In this document: positions 44,123-56,171 of the stretch, in pieces
Layout of the letters: every line of letters starts with the position of its first letter
Numbering within the stretch: position 1 is the first letter of the stretch
Assembly (NCBI GenBank): GCA_944474755.1
Contig: OX104124.1
Span: forward strand, 42,733,342 to 42,797,341
Length of the DNA: 64,000 nucleotides
Reading direction: 5' to 3'
From: Limnoperna fortunei
Taxonomy: Eukaryota > Mollusca > Bivalvia > Mytilida > Modiolidae
Made by a program: the position numbers and the translations under genes
Notes under the pieces: generated by a model
Database searches by the model: none
Told to the model about the DNA's origin: nothing
The model's input: only the letters and a program-made list of their open reading frames with translations

Positions 44123-45067
44123 CAGACTTTTGTTGAGTAGTGTGAAGAATGTATATGAACATGTTCTTATGTTCAAATGACATTTTCTTATGTATAAAAA
44201 CCAAGGGATATTAATAAACACCTATTTTAACACATCTTCGAGGTGTTGGATAATAACTGCTATTTTGTTACATAATGAAGTAGAGTAAAGGGTAGTATAG
44301 GTCCCCAGCTTCACACTTGCTACACAAAATTATTCGTCATTGATTTACATCAATAAAAGTTCATTCTCTAACATTTACGAGTAAATGACGTGCAATAAAT
44401 AGTTTTATTTCTGATAAAATATGTGTTATGTAAAACTCTCTTTTCTTAATTTTTGTTTATTTGTCTGTTTTTTTTCTAATCCATGTGTGTGGTTTAAGTT
44501 GCTATTGTCTCGTTAGGTTTTTTATAGAAAAGAAAATATTATATTCCAACGAAGGGCCCTTTACAGAGCATGGTACAATACAGACGATTGAAGTACTTGT
44601 AAATAATACGGAAGTCGAATTATATTGTATTTTTAAAGGAAAGCAAAAATAAAAATGTCTAAGTACAGTAAAAAGTCACTATGCTTATTCATACTCTGTA
44701 AACGCCACAATTTTGTTTCGAGAATTTCACAAAAATGACTGATAAAAATTGTTTATCATCTGTGGCGCTACAGCGATCAATTATGTTCTGGTTATGCCCC
44801 TTTGTCCATAAAACTGAGTATTTTTCGAAAAAAGGAACGACACTCAAAATAAATTACCATTATTTGCTCAGTTGTATCACATTTTAAAGTAAAAATGTAC
44901 GATGTATTCACGGTATAAAAGGATTGAAAGTTTTTCTACGGTACTGGGACAGTTCAAATGGCTCAACAAGACTACCCCTCGAGTTCATATGTGACGGATG
45001 GGTTCTCTCGTTTGTCATGCAGATTATATTATAGAATGACGGGCTGTTGATAATAGTTTTTGTAAAA
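44123..45067. other. Gene-free stretch
   Basis: Nothing recognised. Confidence 0.4.
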
Positions 45068-45205
45068 AGTCAAGCTCCTTGCACGATAAAAACCCCTTTG
45101 TAGATATAGAAAGAGAGTATAACCGACATATCTAAATTTCCGTTGGTCCATCCCATTATTTATTGTTTGTAAACTTGTTCTCGTCCTGACTCTGAAATTC
45201 TACTT
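45068..45205 (+). repeat. Second short dispersed family, fragment
   Basis: GTCAAGCTCCTTGCACGATA, ACCCCTTTGTAGAT, CGTTGGTCCATCCCATT and GTTTGTAAACTTGTTCTCGT also occur, in the same order and more completely, at 59990-60310. Confidence 0.7.
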
Positions 45206-46193
45206 AGAATATCTCTTTTCCTTAAAGTAAAATAATAATACGTAGACTCTAGTTTCAGAATTTCTTCAAATGTACTCAACACAGTGTTAGTTGTTGAATG
45301 AAGCCGGGCCAGTCGTTATATCTTCTTGATCTGTCTACTTTCTGTCTTCTTATCATGGCTAAAGATGATGCTTCTTGAAGACGAAAACGTACGTTTGGGT
45401 CCTAAGACTGACGGTTTGATTCTTGACCACTTAAGAAAGCAAAGTCCGCTTCTATCAGGGCTTCGATCATTGTATGCTCGACTACTACGGCTTCCTTCAT
45501 AATACAATGTTAGATGTTAAAGTCGATGGTTTACGAAGAAATGTGTTCTCTCATGCTCTCTGTGATCTAGGCTTAAGAACGTCTAAAAGAATAGCGTTAA
45601 ATAATATTAAACTGTAACGTAGTCTACTTGAGGTGCGATGGTTTAAATCCAAATATGGTGTTCTATAATTTTACATTTATTTATTTATTTATTATATTCA
45701 TTATTAAAGCACAGTTATACTCCTTGAGGGCTTAAAGGAAGATATAAGCAAAAATTAACAAAAGATAAATCATATAGTAGAATCATGCATTCTTCAAGTC
45801 CACTTTCCACAGTATTAAAGAATTTTTAATAAATGGAACAACAAACTGCAAATGACTGAAAAAGACATTATTATATTTATATTTTTTATATCATTTTCAT
45901 AACTATTTTTAATATTATTTTCTATTTTTTTTTTATATCTGAGTATTTCGGACAATGTAAAAAGGAGTGAATTTCATCTTCTAACACATTGTTTGTACAT
46001 TTTGACTCTTTTGTATCTTCCTCTTTCAATTTCAAGGAAATGATCACGGGGAAAATCGCCCCGATATATAACAAAATATCCCCACCGTAAAATCAAACTA
46101 TGCAAAGACACATTCTTGTTTCACTAAATCGCTACTCGTTATAAAATTGCTCGACTAAAATCTACATAAATTATGATAATAATTCCAAATGCT
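45206..46193. other. Gene-free stretch
   Basis: A few TTTATTTATTTATT words near 45675; nothing else recognised. Confidence 0.4.
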
Positions 46194-46452
46194 GGTTTGT
46201 TTGAATGGTGTTTAACGCCACTTCTATCAAGTTTTCAGCTATATCATGGAGTCCAGTTTTTATCAAGGAGGAAGCCGGAGTAACCGAAGAAAACCGCGCG
46301 ACCTTCGTTAGAAAAACTGGTAATCCTTGTCAATTAAGATTGGATTCGAGTAAATCCTGCCGTTGTGAGACTCGAACCCGCATTCTCAGCGTTGACAGAC
46401 CACGTGATTAATATAAGACAAACTACCTTAACCACTTGGCCGCCGAGGCCCT
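46194..46452 (-). mobile_element. tRNA-derived SINE
   Basis: TGGTTTGTTTGAATGGTGTT, TCAGCTATATCATGGAGTCC, AGGAGGAAGCCGGAGTAACC, TCAATTAAGATTGGATTCGA, and a head complement GAGGGCCTCGGCGGCCAAG. Confidence 0.85.
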
Positions 46453-46841
46453 CAGTTTACATATTACGACAGACTACCACATTGTTGGACAGTACTGTGC
46501 TGGCCACATGCATTTAATGGATTGTCTTCGAATTTACTATCTTTATTTTCTTAGAAGAACTTATAAGTAATATTTTAGCGATCTTTCGCTACGTGTGAGC
46601 ATTTTGTTTACTGTTTTTTTTTAAACTATAGAAATGGACAGAAACTCTTATATATAGTTACAAGAACAAGGAACAAGCAGAAACCCTGGATTATGGCGAC
46701 AATGACAAGAGAGGAACAAGAGGCGTGAAGGGGCTTTATCATTCCCCTCGTGTGGATATAGACCGTTTTAAACGTACATCTTATGCCGTTCCGAATTTTA
46801 AATTTTCTAACATAACCTCTACTTTCTATTCTGGTAACGAT
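46453..46841. other. Gene-free stretch
   Basis: Nothing recognised. Confidence 0.4.
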
Positions 46842-47027
46842 GAATGTTTGTTTGTTTGATGAGACAAACCCGATCTTCGGTGGGAAAACTGTCAATCCTT
46901 GTCAATTATGATTGGAGTCGAGTGCACCCTGCCCGCAGCGGGACACAAACAAGCAACCTCAGTGTTGACAGACCACGCGATCATCACAGTAGACTAACTA
47001 CCTTAACCACTCGTCCTCCTCCAAAGC
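46842..47027 (-). mobile_element. tRNA-derived SINE with an internal deletion
   Basis: It goes from GTTTGTTTGTTTGATGAG directly to AACCCGATCTTCGGTGGG, so about 70 bp of the 3' region are missing. The rest (AACTGTCAATCCTTGTCAAT, GACCACGCGATCATCAC) is normal. Confidence 0.78.
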
Positions 47028-47909
47028 CCCAATAACGATGAATGGATGTCTCCTCTATAAATGGAAAAACTCACACTGGTAAATTCATAGGTATGTCAAA
47101 CCTATTCTAACTTCTATAAATTTGTGTACAAATGATGCGAGACATTGGATTTCTAAAAACCAATTACAAATGTTTGGCGTATGAATTGTTCGAATTTTGT
47201 TTGTAATCAACATGGAAGTCACAGCTGCGCTAAAGGTGATAACGCGAGAAGGCAGCAACATGCTTCTACAAGAGAAATTGTGCAAAAGACGATAACGCGA
47301 AAATGCGGCAACATACTCCAGGAAGTTAATTTTAATGTACTTTTATCATTTTTAAAAAATTATTATTGTGGCATTTATACAAAGACACCAATAGTTTTTC
47401 TCATTTTGTAAGATAGTCAATCTCGCAGTTTAAAATACACAATAGTAATTCACCAGCAAAAGGATAAAATTAACACAAAATATTTCTGATACTGACATAA
47501 ATCTGGTACTAACAATGTGCCTCTGGTACATACTTGTATACAAAAATGTACCTCGCCGTTTTTTTTAGCGAGAAATTGCACTTACGCTGAATTGGTCTTC
47601 TCGCCAAAACAAACGGCGAAGTACATTTTTATGTACCTTATGTACCCTAGGTACATTTTTTAGCACCCTATACGACAAAGACCAATTCAGCCTTATAAAA
47701 ACAAAAGTACAAAATATAAAGGCCATAGAACCATATACCAAGCTGAGATTGAGTCACGACATTGCTTGATAGTCGCGTTAAAATAACAAATTATGCATTC
47801 GTCGTCAAAGTTGACTTTGAAAATGAAATTTTCCATATACAAAGTCAAATACACCATACAGTAGTATACCCAATTAAAGCACCATAAATATTAGGACAGA
47901 AGCACCATG
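47028..47909. other. Gene-free stretch with a nested inverted repeat
   Basis: At 47548-47695, GTACCTCGCCGTTTT pairs with AAAACGGCGAAGTAC, and GCTGAATTGGTCTT pairs with AAGACCAATTCAGC. No ORF of note. Confidence 0.55.
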
Positions 47910-48103
47910 CAGTGACGGATTCGGGATTTCTCATAAAAGGGGGGGGGGCACTGCTGTACACATTATTTTGGATTACAAGGGCTTAAAAATCTGACAAATC
48001 ACAGAACTTAAATCGGATTTGTGTACCGCAGAAAAACTGCCTTTAGACGCATTTTATAGATGCTTCCCGTACATAGGACAAACCACCCTTGGATCTGCCA
48101 CTG
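47910..48103. mobile_element. hAT-like MITE, 194 bp
   Basis: Ends CAGTGACGGATTCGGG and (complement) CAGTGGCAGATCCAAGGG, akin to the element at 36291. Flanks CCATG and CCAAG are a near-match 5-bp duplication. A G run follows the left end. Confidence 0.65.
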
Positions 48104-51100
48104 CCAAGCACATAAATAGTCGAACGTACTAGATTATTAGATAAAGCACTGCAAACGAAACGTACAACGCGTCTTGTGAAGTAGTTCTATTAACCTTGGT
48201 ATTTTTGATGACATTTTATTTTCACGCATAAGGCAGTTCCGGTGTTCCACAACATTTTCACACTTTCTAACGTGATAATCATGGAAAAAAGATTGTATTT
48301 TTCCATAAATGTCGTTAAATCTAGACGTATATAGAATGCAAAGATGTTTCCAAAAGTTGAATTCTGTTAAAGGTAAGAATAAACTCAAATATACTTGTAA
48401 ACGAGAAAGTTTAAGATTAATAAATAATTATGAGTTAAGTTGTCCACTATTATTTCGGTTAAGATTTAATTTACTTATATTTTTCGGTTGACGGAAATTA
48501 CGAAAATAAGGCAGTGCAAACAAATTGAAGCATCTGACCACTATGCTGTTGTCATTTGTTTGTTTAAAATACAAGTTTATAAAATTAATAAAGGGCGTTC
48601 TTTAATAAACAAACAAACAAACAAATGATTTATTTGCCAGTCATGGCGCATAAAGGGGGATGGGGGCTGCTGAATCACAATAATACAGAACGTATATGAA
48701 CATAAAATATATGTTCATAGTGAATATTTGGTGGACAAATAGTTATACGCAACTACACAATAAAAATATTGCGTTCAACCAGAGACATATAAATGTCTCT
48801 GCTTCAACTTCTGAAACCTTTGTCACAATATATTGACGATTTCGAAACCCCCAACTCTTGCGCACGAGATTCGCCGAGAATGAGGCATAGGGAGTGGGGA
48901 GTGGGTAAGAGATATTCTGTGACGTAATTGTATATTAAATGTGCCTTGTTTATTCGTTAACTAATAACCTAACACTTAACTTTGATGTAAGGTAAAAATT
49001 TAAAACCAATAAAAGACCGGCAACAAGCCGCGAAAATGTAAATTTAGATTATGATTTTTATACAAAAATTATATTTAAAAAACAGGTATGTTGTAAAAAA
49101 AATATGTATAAATCGCTACAATCAGGGGTAAAATGCAATAGCAAATAGAAGGAAAATAAATTTCTTTATAATAAAATAAAGTCATAAAAGACACTGATTT
49201 TTATTTATTTCAAGATTTAAAAATGTTGATGTAAAACTATTTAAAAAAATGCAAGTTATTTTTAGATACTCATAGAACGAAATTAAACATTCCTTGAATC
49301 GTATTTGAAGTCCTGAAAACTAACACAGATTAAAAAAGGTAAACGAAATTTTTTAAAATGTAATTAAAAATACTAACTAAAATAAGTCAGTTATTATTTT
49401 TTTTTAATGTCATCAACCGTTTAGCCACAAAAGTTAATTACATTTTTCAAAAATACGGCTCTTCTAACATTTGTTGTTGTTTTTTTAATTTCTGAAAATA
49501 TGATTATTAAGTTCTTAAAAATGTTTATGCACATGAATGTTAGTTTTCCGTTTGAAATAAGTGTCAATTGCAAATCTTTTGAAACAATTTTAACTACTGT
49601 AAAAAAAAAATTCAATGGAATTAGTAATGTGTCGATGTGTCTATTTTTTCTTTGATCATCCTACGATGTTCGACGGAAAGACACGATAACTGTCGATCTG
49701 TCGATCTTAACACCCCCCGACCCCCCCCGCACCACGTGACCATAGGGATTTCGAAAAGGAAGTAAAAACAATGTCAACATAATCATATAATCAAATTTAA
49801 ACGACTGAGGTTCCGATTATGTGGGGAGCCTTTATTGTTTTGTGTAGTACTGTTTATTGTCCTGTATACTTCTGCTTGTTGTACACTGCTGAATGCTAGT
49901 TCTGAGATATGTCGGTCTTCGAGGTTTGACTCCACCATGGAGCACCCGAGTGCACCCATGGTCAGTTTTCGATTGGGTTCCGGTTAATCAATTTCTGTTT
50001 TTGTGCTTTTGGTTTTTGTTTCTTGTTGTTTTGTCTAAATCCAGATTTATATATAATATTCTCTTGTATTTCGGCTTTTGTTACCCGGTCGATTTCTTGC
50101 TATTTTTTTCAGTATTTCATCCAACTGAATTCTTGAAAGTTGCAATCTGAACTAAGTTGATAACTTTTTTTTAACATCATACCGCTTTAAAGATGATGTG
50201 TTGTTATTGAACAAATCGATAAAAATCGTGTGAGCAGGAGCATAACTTTTGTTTCCATGAATTTATGTCAAAATAAAACAACATGACTAGCTACAGGCAG
50301 TAAATAATAACTTGATGATTTGATTGACAGCTTCCAACCAGCTCAACTTTCAACATGTTTTTTGTGAAAACGGATTCTGTTCCGATAATGATGCGAATTA
50401 GAATTGCACTTCCGGTCATTTTAAAGGAGGCCCCGATTCGGCAGCAAACAGTTTTACAGTCTTTTCAACATACATTCATTTGTTTTATAACATTTACTTG
50501 AATTGGAAGACGATGTATACATGAATATGACAATGTGCATTCATGTCAGTCGCCGTTGCATTCAGAGAATGATACTGTGTTAGACGAAGTTTGCGTTCTC
50601 TATTACGTAACATGCAAATCAATATCGGATCTCCAATATGGCGACTACCAGTTCGCTTACTTTTTGGTAGATGAGAAAATAAAGATCAAAACAGTTATAT
50701 AGTAAGTTTTTTTTCAGATAGCCAGATTTGTGAAACCACTTGCAAGCCTGTTCAAATTTTTTAAAATGTTGTCACGCTTAAAATAAATTAATTGACAAAG
50801 TTATTCGTGTGAAATGTCATGATCGTTTTCGCTGCTGAGTATCATATATTTCATGAAATAGCAAATCATAGTATTTTGTTATATAAAGTTTAAAAATGTA
50901 TATTCGCAGCTTGTGTTTTCTAAGTTTATTATGGAGTATATTGATTTGCAGTCAAAGGGCTTAAAAACATTTAAAGCTGTTATGTGATGAGCCAGAGCTA
51001 TCCCCTCAGCGTTGACGACTTACTCTGTCGCTGTACATAAGCCATGTCACATGAAAAACATTTGGGTTCACTTTGTCTTCAATATTGACGAAATCATTTG

Positions 51101-51638
51101 AAAATTGACGATAGATTTCTAAATTAATTTCGTCACTTGTTTTCCAACAAGTACAAAAAGTTTTTTGTTACAAATTCATTCCACAAATTGTAAAACTACA
51201 TATTTATGACCCCACAAGCCAATTAACAGGAAATTTAATTATTTCACATCGATAGTTTTAAACAGCAGGTGTCAATCGTCGAATCAGTGTTTTTACCACA
51301 GGCACCTGGGGTCAGATAAATTTTTTTTTATGGAATAAAAAGCCAATAAATGAGTTTACAGTGTGTATTCACTCGTTTGGTAACTAGTCTGACATGTCTC
51401 ATTGTGAAATATTGACATTAGAAAAATAATAATTTTTTCTTTATTATATAAGAACAAGGCATGAATCTTATCCAAGTTCTAAAAATAGCTCAAGTTTTAT
51501 TTACTGGAATCCCCATGTTTTATTTAAAAACATACTGTTCCAAGTGTCCAGTCAGGATTGAGCTATGTCCGTTTAATATTCTCTTGATAACTACCACTTA
51601 ACTTCACTATGTTACATCGTATTTCATTAAAATTTTGT
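48104..51638. other. Gene-free stretch
   Basis: 3.5 kb of AT-rich DNA. A 20-bp inverted pair (CATTTGTTTGTTTAA / TTAATAAACAAACAAACAAA) lies at 48553-48627. Around 49900-50050 the text GAGCACCCGAGTGCACC resembles 43505 (GAGCACCTGAGTGCACC) and suggests an old dispersed repeat. A short ATG frame at 50638 (MATTSSLTF) has no support as a gene. Confidence 0.4.
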
Positions 51639-51672
51639 GTTTTCTTCTATCCAAGCTTGGATAGAAGAAAAC
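51639..51672. repeat. Perfect 34-bp palindrome with no spacer
   Basis: GTTTTCTTCTATCCAAG followed directly by its inverse CTTGGATAGAAGAAAAC, centred on AAGCTT. Confidence 0.97.
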
Positions 51673-51769
51673 ATGATGTTGCATATTTAACTCGTATGTT
51701 TTGCTGGTTTCGAAAGGATTACGTGCCATTTGTTTACATCTGAGATACCTTTATTTATCGATGGTTACC

Positions 51770-52650
51770 ACTTATAAAATGAAGAGTACGACCCTTAATG
51801 AAAAATTGTAACCGATTGATATACAAACACTTTTTAAATAAGTTTTATAATTAACATTCTTTGAAAATTTATAAACATTTTGTTACAATCATTTTTTACA
51901 CTGCAATTGAAAGAATATAGTTGTTTATACTGTACAATTATATTTCACCTGTACAATGAATTCATGCTTCTGTGCAGATGCTTATACGGTGCATCTGCTA
52001 AAGTTACTAAAGCCCTCAACATCCTAAAAAATTCCCTGTATTGGATAGACACCAATTCAGTTTATTTCCGGCTTTTTACCCTTAGCGTGTTTAATAATCA
52101 GGGAATTGAACTAAACTTGCAGAGATGCCAACCCCTCCGATTTAGTCGGAGTTACCCCGATTTTTCTACCTAAAATCCGCGCTCTGATCTTGTTACTCCG
52201 ATTAAAAAAAAATCCGGATTTTTTCCCGTCATTGGTTTCGATTTAGAAAAATCCGGATTTTTATACGGTGCCGGTCCAGTATTTGTTGCCACTAAGTTAA
52301 AAATGTTTTTCTGAAAGCCCTTATTAACTGCCAGGAGAGCCCCAGAATGCAGGATTTTGCTTCATTTAGCCTAGAGCTTCTGACGGCCCCCAGACCCAGA
52401 GCCACAAAAACGCCGCGCACCTCATAGTTAAAATTTTTCTGTACTTAGATTTTCCATTGTGTGGGGTTGGCATCTCTGAACTTGTCATTTTGTAAGTTTT
52501 TATACGTACTGGTCAGATAACAGTTCTGGCCATTAAAATGACAGAGTCAGTTCTTTTTATTTTGGTGAATGTGTCGTAAATTTTCCATAAAAATTTGTGG
52601 CAAAGGCTTCATTTGATAGTTTGACTATCTTCCATCCAAAACAAGTTACA
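51770..52650. repeat. Dispersed repeat shared with 34000-34395, interrupted by a MITE
   Basis: See 34000-34395. The part before the MITE is in the same orientation as there, and the part after it is inverted. Confidence 0.65.
52120..52478. mobile_element. hAT-like MITE, 359 bp
   Basis: Inverted ends CAGAGATGCCAACCCC and GGGGTTGGCATCTCTG match perfectly over 16 bp. AACTTG flanks both sides (52114-52119, 52479-52484). Its interior repeats TCCGATT/TCCGGATTTTT. No ORF. Confidence 0.85.
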
Positions 52651-54550
52651 CTTATCACTTTTAAAATGCCAATTTTTCATTAAAAAAACTGTTAAAACCG
52701 GGTGACATGGATTACTTGCCGAAGAAAACTACTCTATGATTAGTAAGCTCAAAATTTTCCAAGTGCTGTCATCCAGCTCGGCAAATTATGTTGGTCATGT
52801 CATAAAATTTTTCAAAGATATAAAATTTTATCTGTCAGTAAATCAATATAACTGACAATAGTTCAAACTACATGTATTGAAAACTTGGGTGAACTCCCAG
52901 TGTTCTAGGATTCCCTTCTCCCTCACCCATGGTAAATGATATTTCAGCATGGGAAAGTCCTTTTTTATTCCTGGTCACCAGAGGCTAAATACATTTTGAA
53001 AGTCAAGATTGTTGTAATACTTGCTCTGTCATGATAATTTTTTTGAAATAGTCGTTTGTATTTATTATTCAATCTGTGTTGTACATGTATAGGCGCTTGC
53101 GATTTGTGAGTTTTCACCACTGCTGCAAAACATTTTTAAGATCAAGGTATAAATGCATGTTGGAGAAGACTTCATAAGTATGTTTAACTTGTTTTTTATC
53201 TATTTGCATTTGAAACTCGCATTTATACTGATAATGAAGTGGATGGTGGCACTGAAGATAATTTTGATTTTTATCGGAAGGAGAATCAGAGGAAGCTAAT
53301 TAGTCTTCAGTCATTAAGTTACATAAGCTTTTGAAGAATTTTAAAAATAAAAATGTTTTAACATTTAAAATGCTTAATCTTGTTTTCAGATTTAGATGAA
53401 TTTTTAAGTTCTGTAGACCCCCAAACTGGCAAAAAAACTATTTTCTCCCTCCCATGATTGACAAATAGAACAAAATTAAGATTTTGCAAGCTCTGCTAAT
53501 GCACCTGTCATATTGACTTGCCTATACATATATGGAGTAGAATAAAAATAATTATTTTTCATTAATGAATAAAACTTGTAGAAATGATTGATTGTTGTTT
53601 TACGTCTAGAAAGCAATATTTCAGGATGTGAATTGTAGAAATGAGAAATTATGAAATGTAAGTTGAATAAGTTAAAATACTTTTAATGATGAATTTTACA
53701 ATTTTACATTAAACTAATATATTACGTTTCATATTGATGTAATTTTCTACTTCTGGTTCTAATAGTACTTCATTATAATTCAATGAATTTGTGTACCACC
53801 GACAAAGAAACATTAATTTAATGAACAGTTTTGTGACAGTTGATTTTTTTGTTGTTGTTATGTTTAATACATGTATTTATAAAAATGTGTTATATATGTA
53901 TACTGAATAGATAATAAAATCTTTATACTTAGTAAATTAAACTGCCACTTATCCCTGTTCTATCCCCTCTTCTCCCTGTCAGCCCCCCAAATGAGAGGTG
54001 ACTTCTCCCTATAATTTTGTGTGATCCCTGGTACATTTGTAAATGTATTACATGTATCTAAGAAGACAACAGTTTGTGTTGTAATGGTAGTTGGCTGTAT
54101 CCTGTAGCTGAAGATTAATCCACTTCGTCACATGTCCTTGGCTATTGGTTTTGCCTCTCCCTATGTTTTTTCGATCTTCTGTAGGTCAGATGTCAGTAAT
54201 TTTCCAATCTTTTTTCAAATGGGGCCTAGGCCCCTGATAATTGAGAAATTATCAGGTAAACTCCACAATTGGGAAAAAAGTCTTCAGTCTGAATAAAGTA
54301 AAAACATTGCTTTTTAACATCAATCTTCTTAACAAAATGTTTGATAGAAACTTTATTTGAAGTCGGATTATACATAAAAAATCTTGTCTGTACCAAGAAT
54401 GACAAGATGAATGTACATGTACATGTATAAGCTTGACACTCAAACTGTTTTCATAAAGAGTTTGGAAAAAGTTAGCAAAATTTACATTTATGGCCAACTG
54501 TGCTGACATAATACTTAAAGAGAAAAATTTCCTGGAATCTTGGTGGAATT
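52651..54550. other. Gene-free stretch
   Basis: 1.9 kb of AT-rich sequence; I see no gene, splice-bounded ORF or repeat. Confidence 0.4.
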
Positions 54551-55994
54551 GTTCTGCTCTATGAGAGATACAAAAATGACTTAAGGGTCAAGATTGTCTG
54601 ATGAACCGTTTAGGAGGAATTATTTTCCTTGAACATTTTTTTCAATCAATTTTAATTGACTTTAAAAAATCTTCTCCTCTTTAACCAATGAAAGGACTGC
54701 TTTGAAACATTGCACACGTCATCATTCAGGGATCCTCGCAACGCGTCTAGATGCGTATTGTACGCGTCTTTTCAGTTTTGGACGCGCCTTTTCAACATCT
54801 AACGCGTCCCAGTACGCGTCCATGTCAGTTGTCGGACGCGTACGAATTTCCGTCATGTCAATTCTGTCTCCGATGCGTGATTACATATTCTTACAAATGG
54901 CGACCGATGTTTACCTGTTTCGTCTGATTCTCAGCAGGTAGCAATCACTCGGGCGGCAAATATGCCATAATTAAGATGTTTATTAAACAATAAACGTTCG
55001 GTATTGATGGACAGTTTTTACAGATAAATTTAAGCGTTGATAATACACTCGTGTTTTCAAATTTCAATACACGGTCGGAACCTTGCAGTTGCAATTCTTA
55101 CGCTTTTTTAAAGTAAGAATTCTTGACCGGTGAAAGATATCTTCAGTATGAACATTAGATTAGTTATCTAATAAACTTTTAATTTTTGTATATATCAAGA
55201 AGATAATCTGCTATAGACTAGAATCTGAAAGGGGGGGTATGAGTTGTTTGGAAGAAATATTAATGTCAGCATCTGACATTCAATTCTAAGAAGAGCCAGG
55301 TAACTTGTAATACACAAGTCTCTCTTTAATGGGCAAACATCAGCATGTTTCAAGTAATGAATGCAGTTCAATCATACTCCAGAAGACTGTGAAACTCAAC
55401 TACATTAACTACTAATATAACATAGCATGACATAAACATACTAGTAAGCCATATTATATCTTTTTATAAAAAGACATTTAATGGGTCGGTAATCAAAGAA
55501 AACGGCTGTATGCATGCACTTAGCTGGACTCATCTGTGATATGTGGGACTCATGAAAATTTTTTGGGACTCACCATTCTCAAAAGTGATGAGTCCAGGAC
55601 TCACCATAAAAAAATCCTACAAGTATCACTGATCATTTGGATGTCCTCTAACAAAATTGTGCAAATCATGACAGCTGACTACCTACCTACCTATGTTGGC
55701 TTAAAATAGAAAAGGGGGGGGGGGGGGTTCAAGAGAGTTTTGGGCTGATAGTTAAAAAAGTATAACAGGTACAGCAAATTTGGAGTGAACCTCCCTTCTC
55801 CCTATAAGCATCAAAAGCTCCTCCTTATAGGAGTTATTTCCCTTAAAAGGTCAAAATTGATTGATTTCCCTTAAAAGGTCAAAATTGATGACTTTTGCAG
55901 CAGTGTTGGGCAATTCCTTATAGGAAAGAAAAGCTGGATAAAAAAGGATTGTTTGGTTTGAGCTTCAGGTGAGCGATACAGGGAGCCTCTAGTT
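54551..55994 (-). mobile_element. Long dispersed repeat (copy 2), truncated and interrupted
   Basis: 54551-54726 is the inverse of about 25545-25715 (TTGTTCTGCTCTATGAGAG, CGGTTCATCAGACAATC in the other copy). 55632-55994 is the inverse of 25222-25530 and ends AGGTGAGCGATACAGGGAGC then CTCTAG. The gap is a separate insertion. Confidence 0.8.
54727..55631. mobile_element. hAT-like element, about 905 bp, in copy 2
   Basis: The left end CAGGGATCCTCG and the inverse of the right end CAGTGATACTTG are loosely inverted. ATCATT flanks it at 54721-54726 and 55632-55637, and copy 1 shows the empty site. The left end holds six ACGCGTC-type words within 120 bp; the right end has GGACTCACCAT three times. 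Confidence 0.7.
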
Positions 55995-56171
55995 TTTAAA
56001 TTGCACTGGAATAAACATATTGTTATAAAACAAGCAAGCTCTGATATAAAACTGGTTCCTGTTATGATTAGAAATAGATACTGGGAACAGTATATAAACC
56101 AAAGTTTGCGAAGTAATCAGATTTTGATATCTTTGGTAATATTTCGGCTTTGCATGATTGAATTACTTTTT

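Noticed and set aside
49893..50150. 85-codon ORF rich in Phe and Leu
   Set aside because: Its start resembles a dispersed repeat at 43505 and the rest is T-rich sequence.
50638..50680. First exon starting MATTSSLTF with GTAGAT after it
   Set aside because: Only nine codons, no promoter or partner exon; chance is likely.
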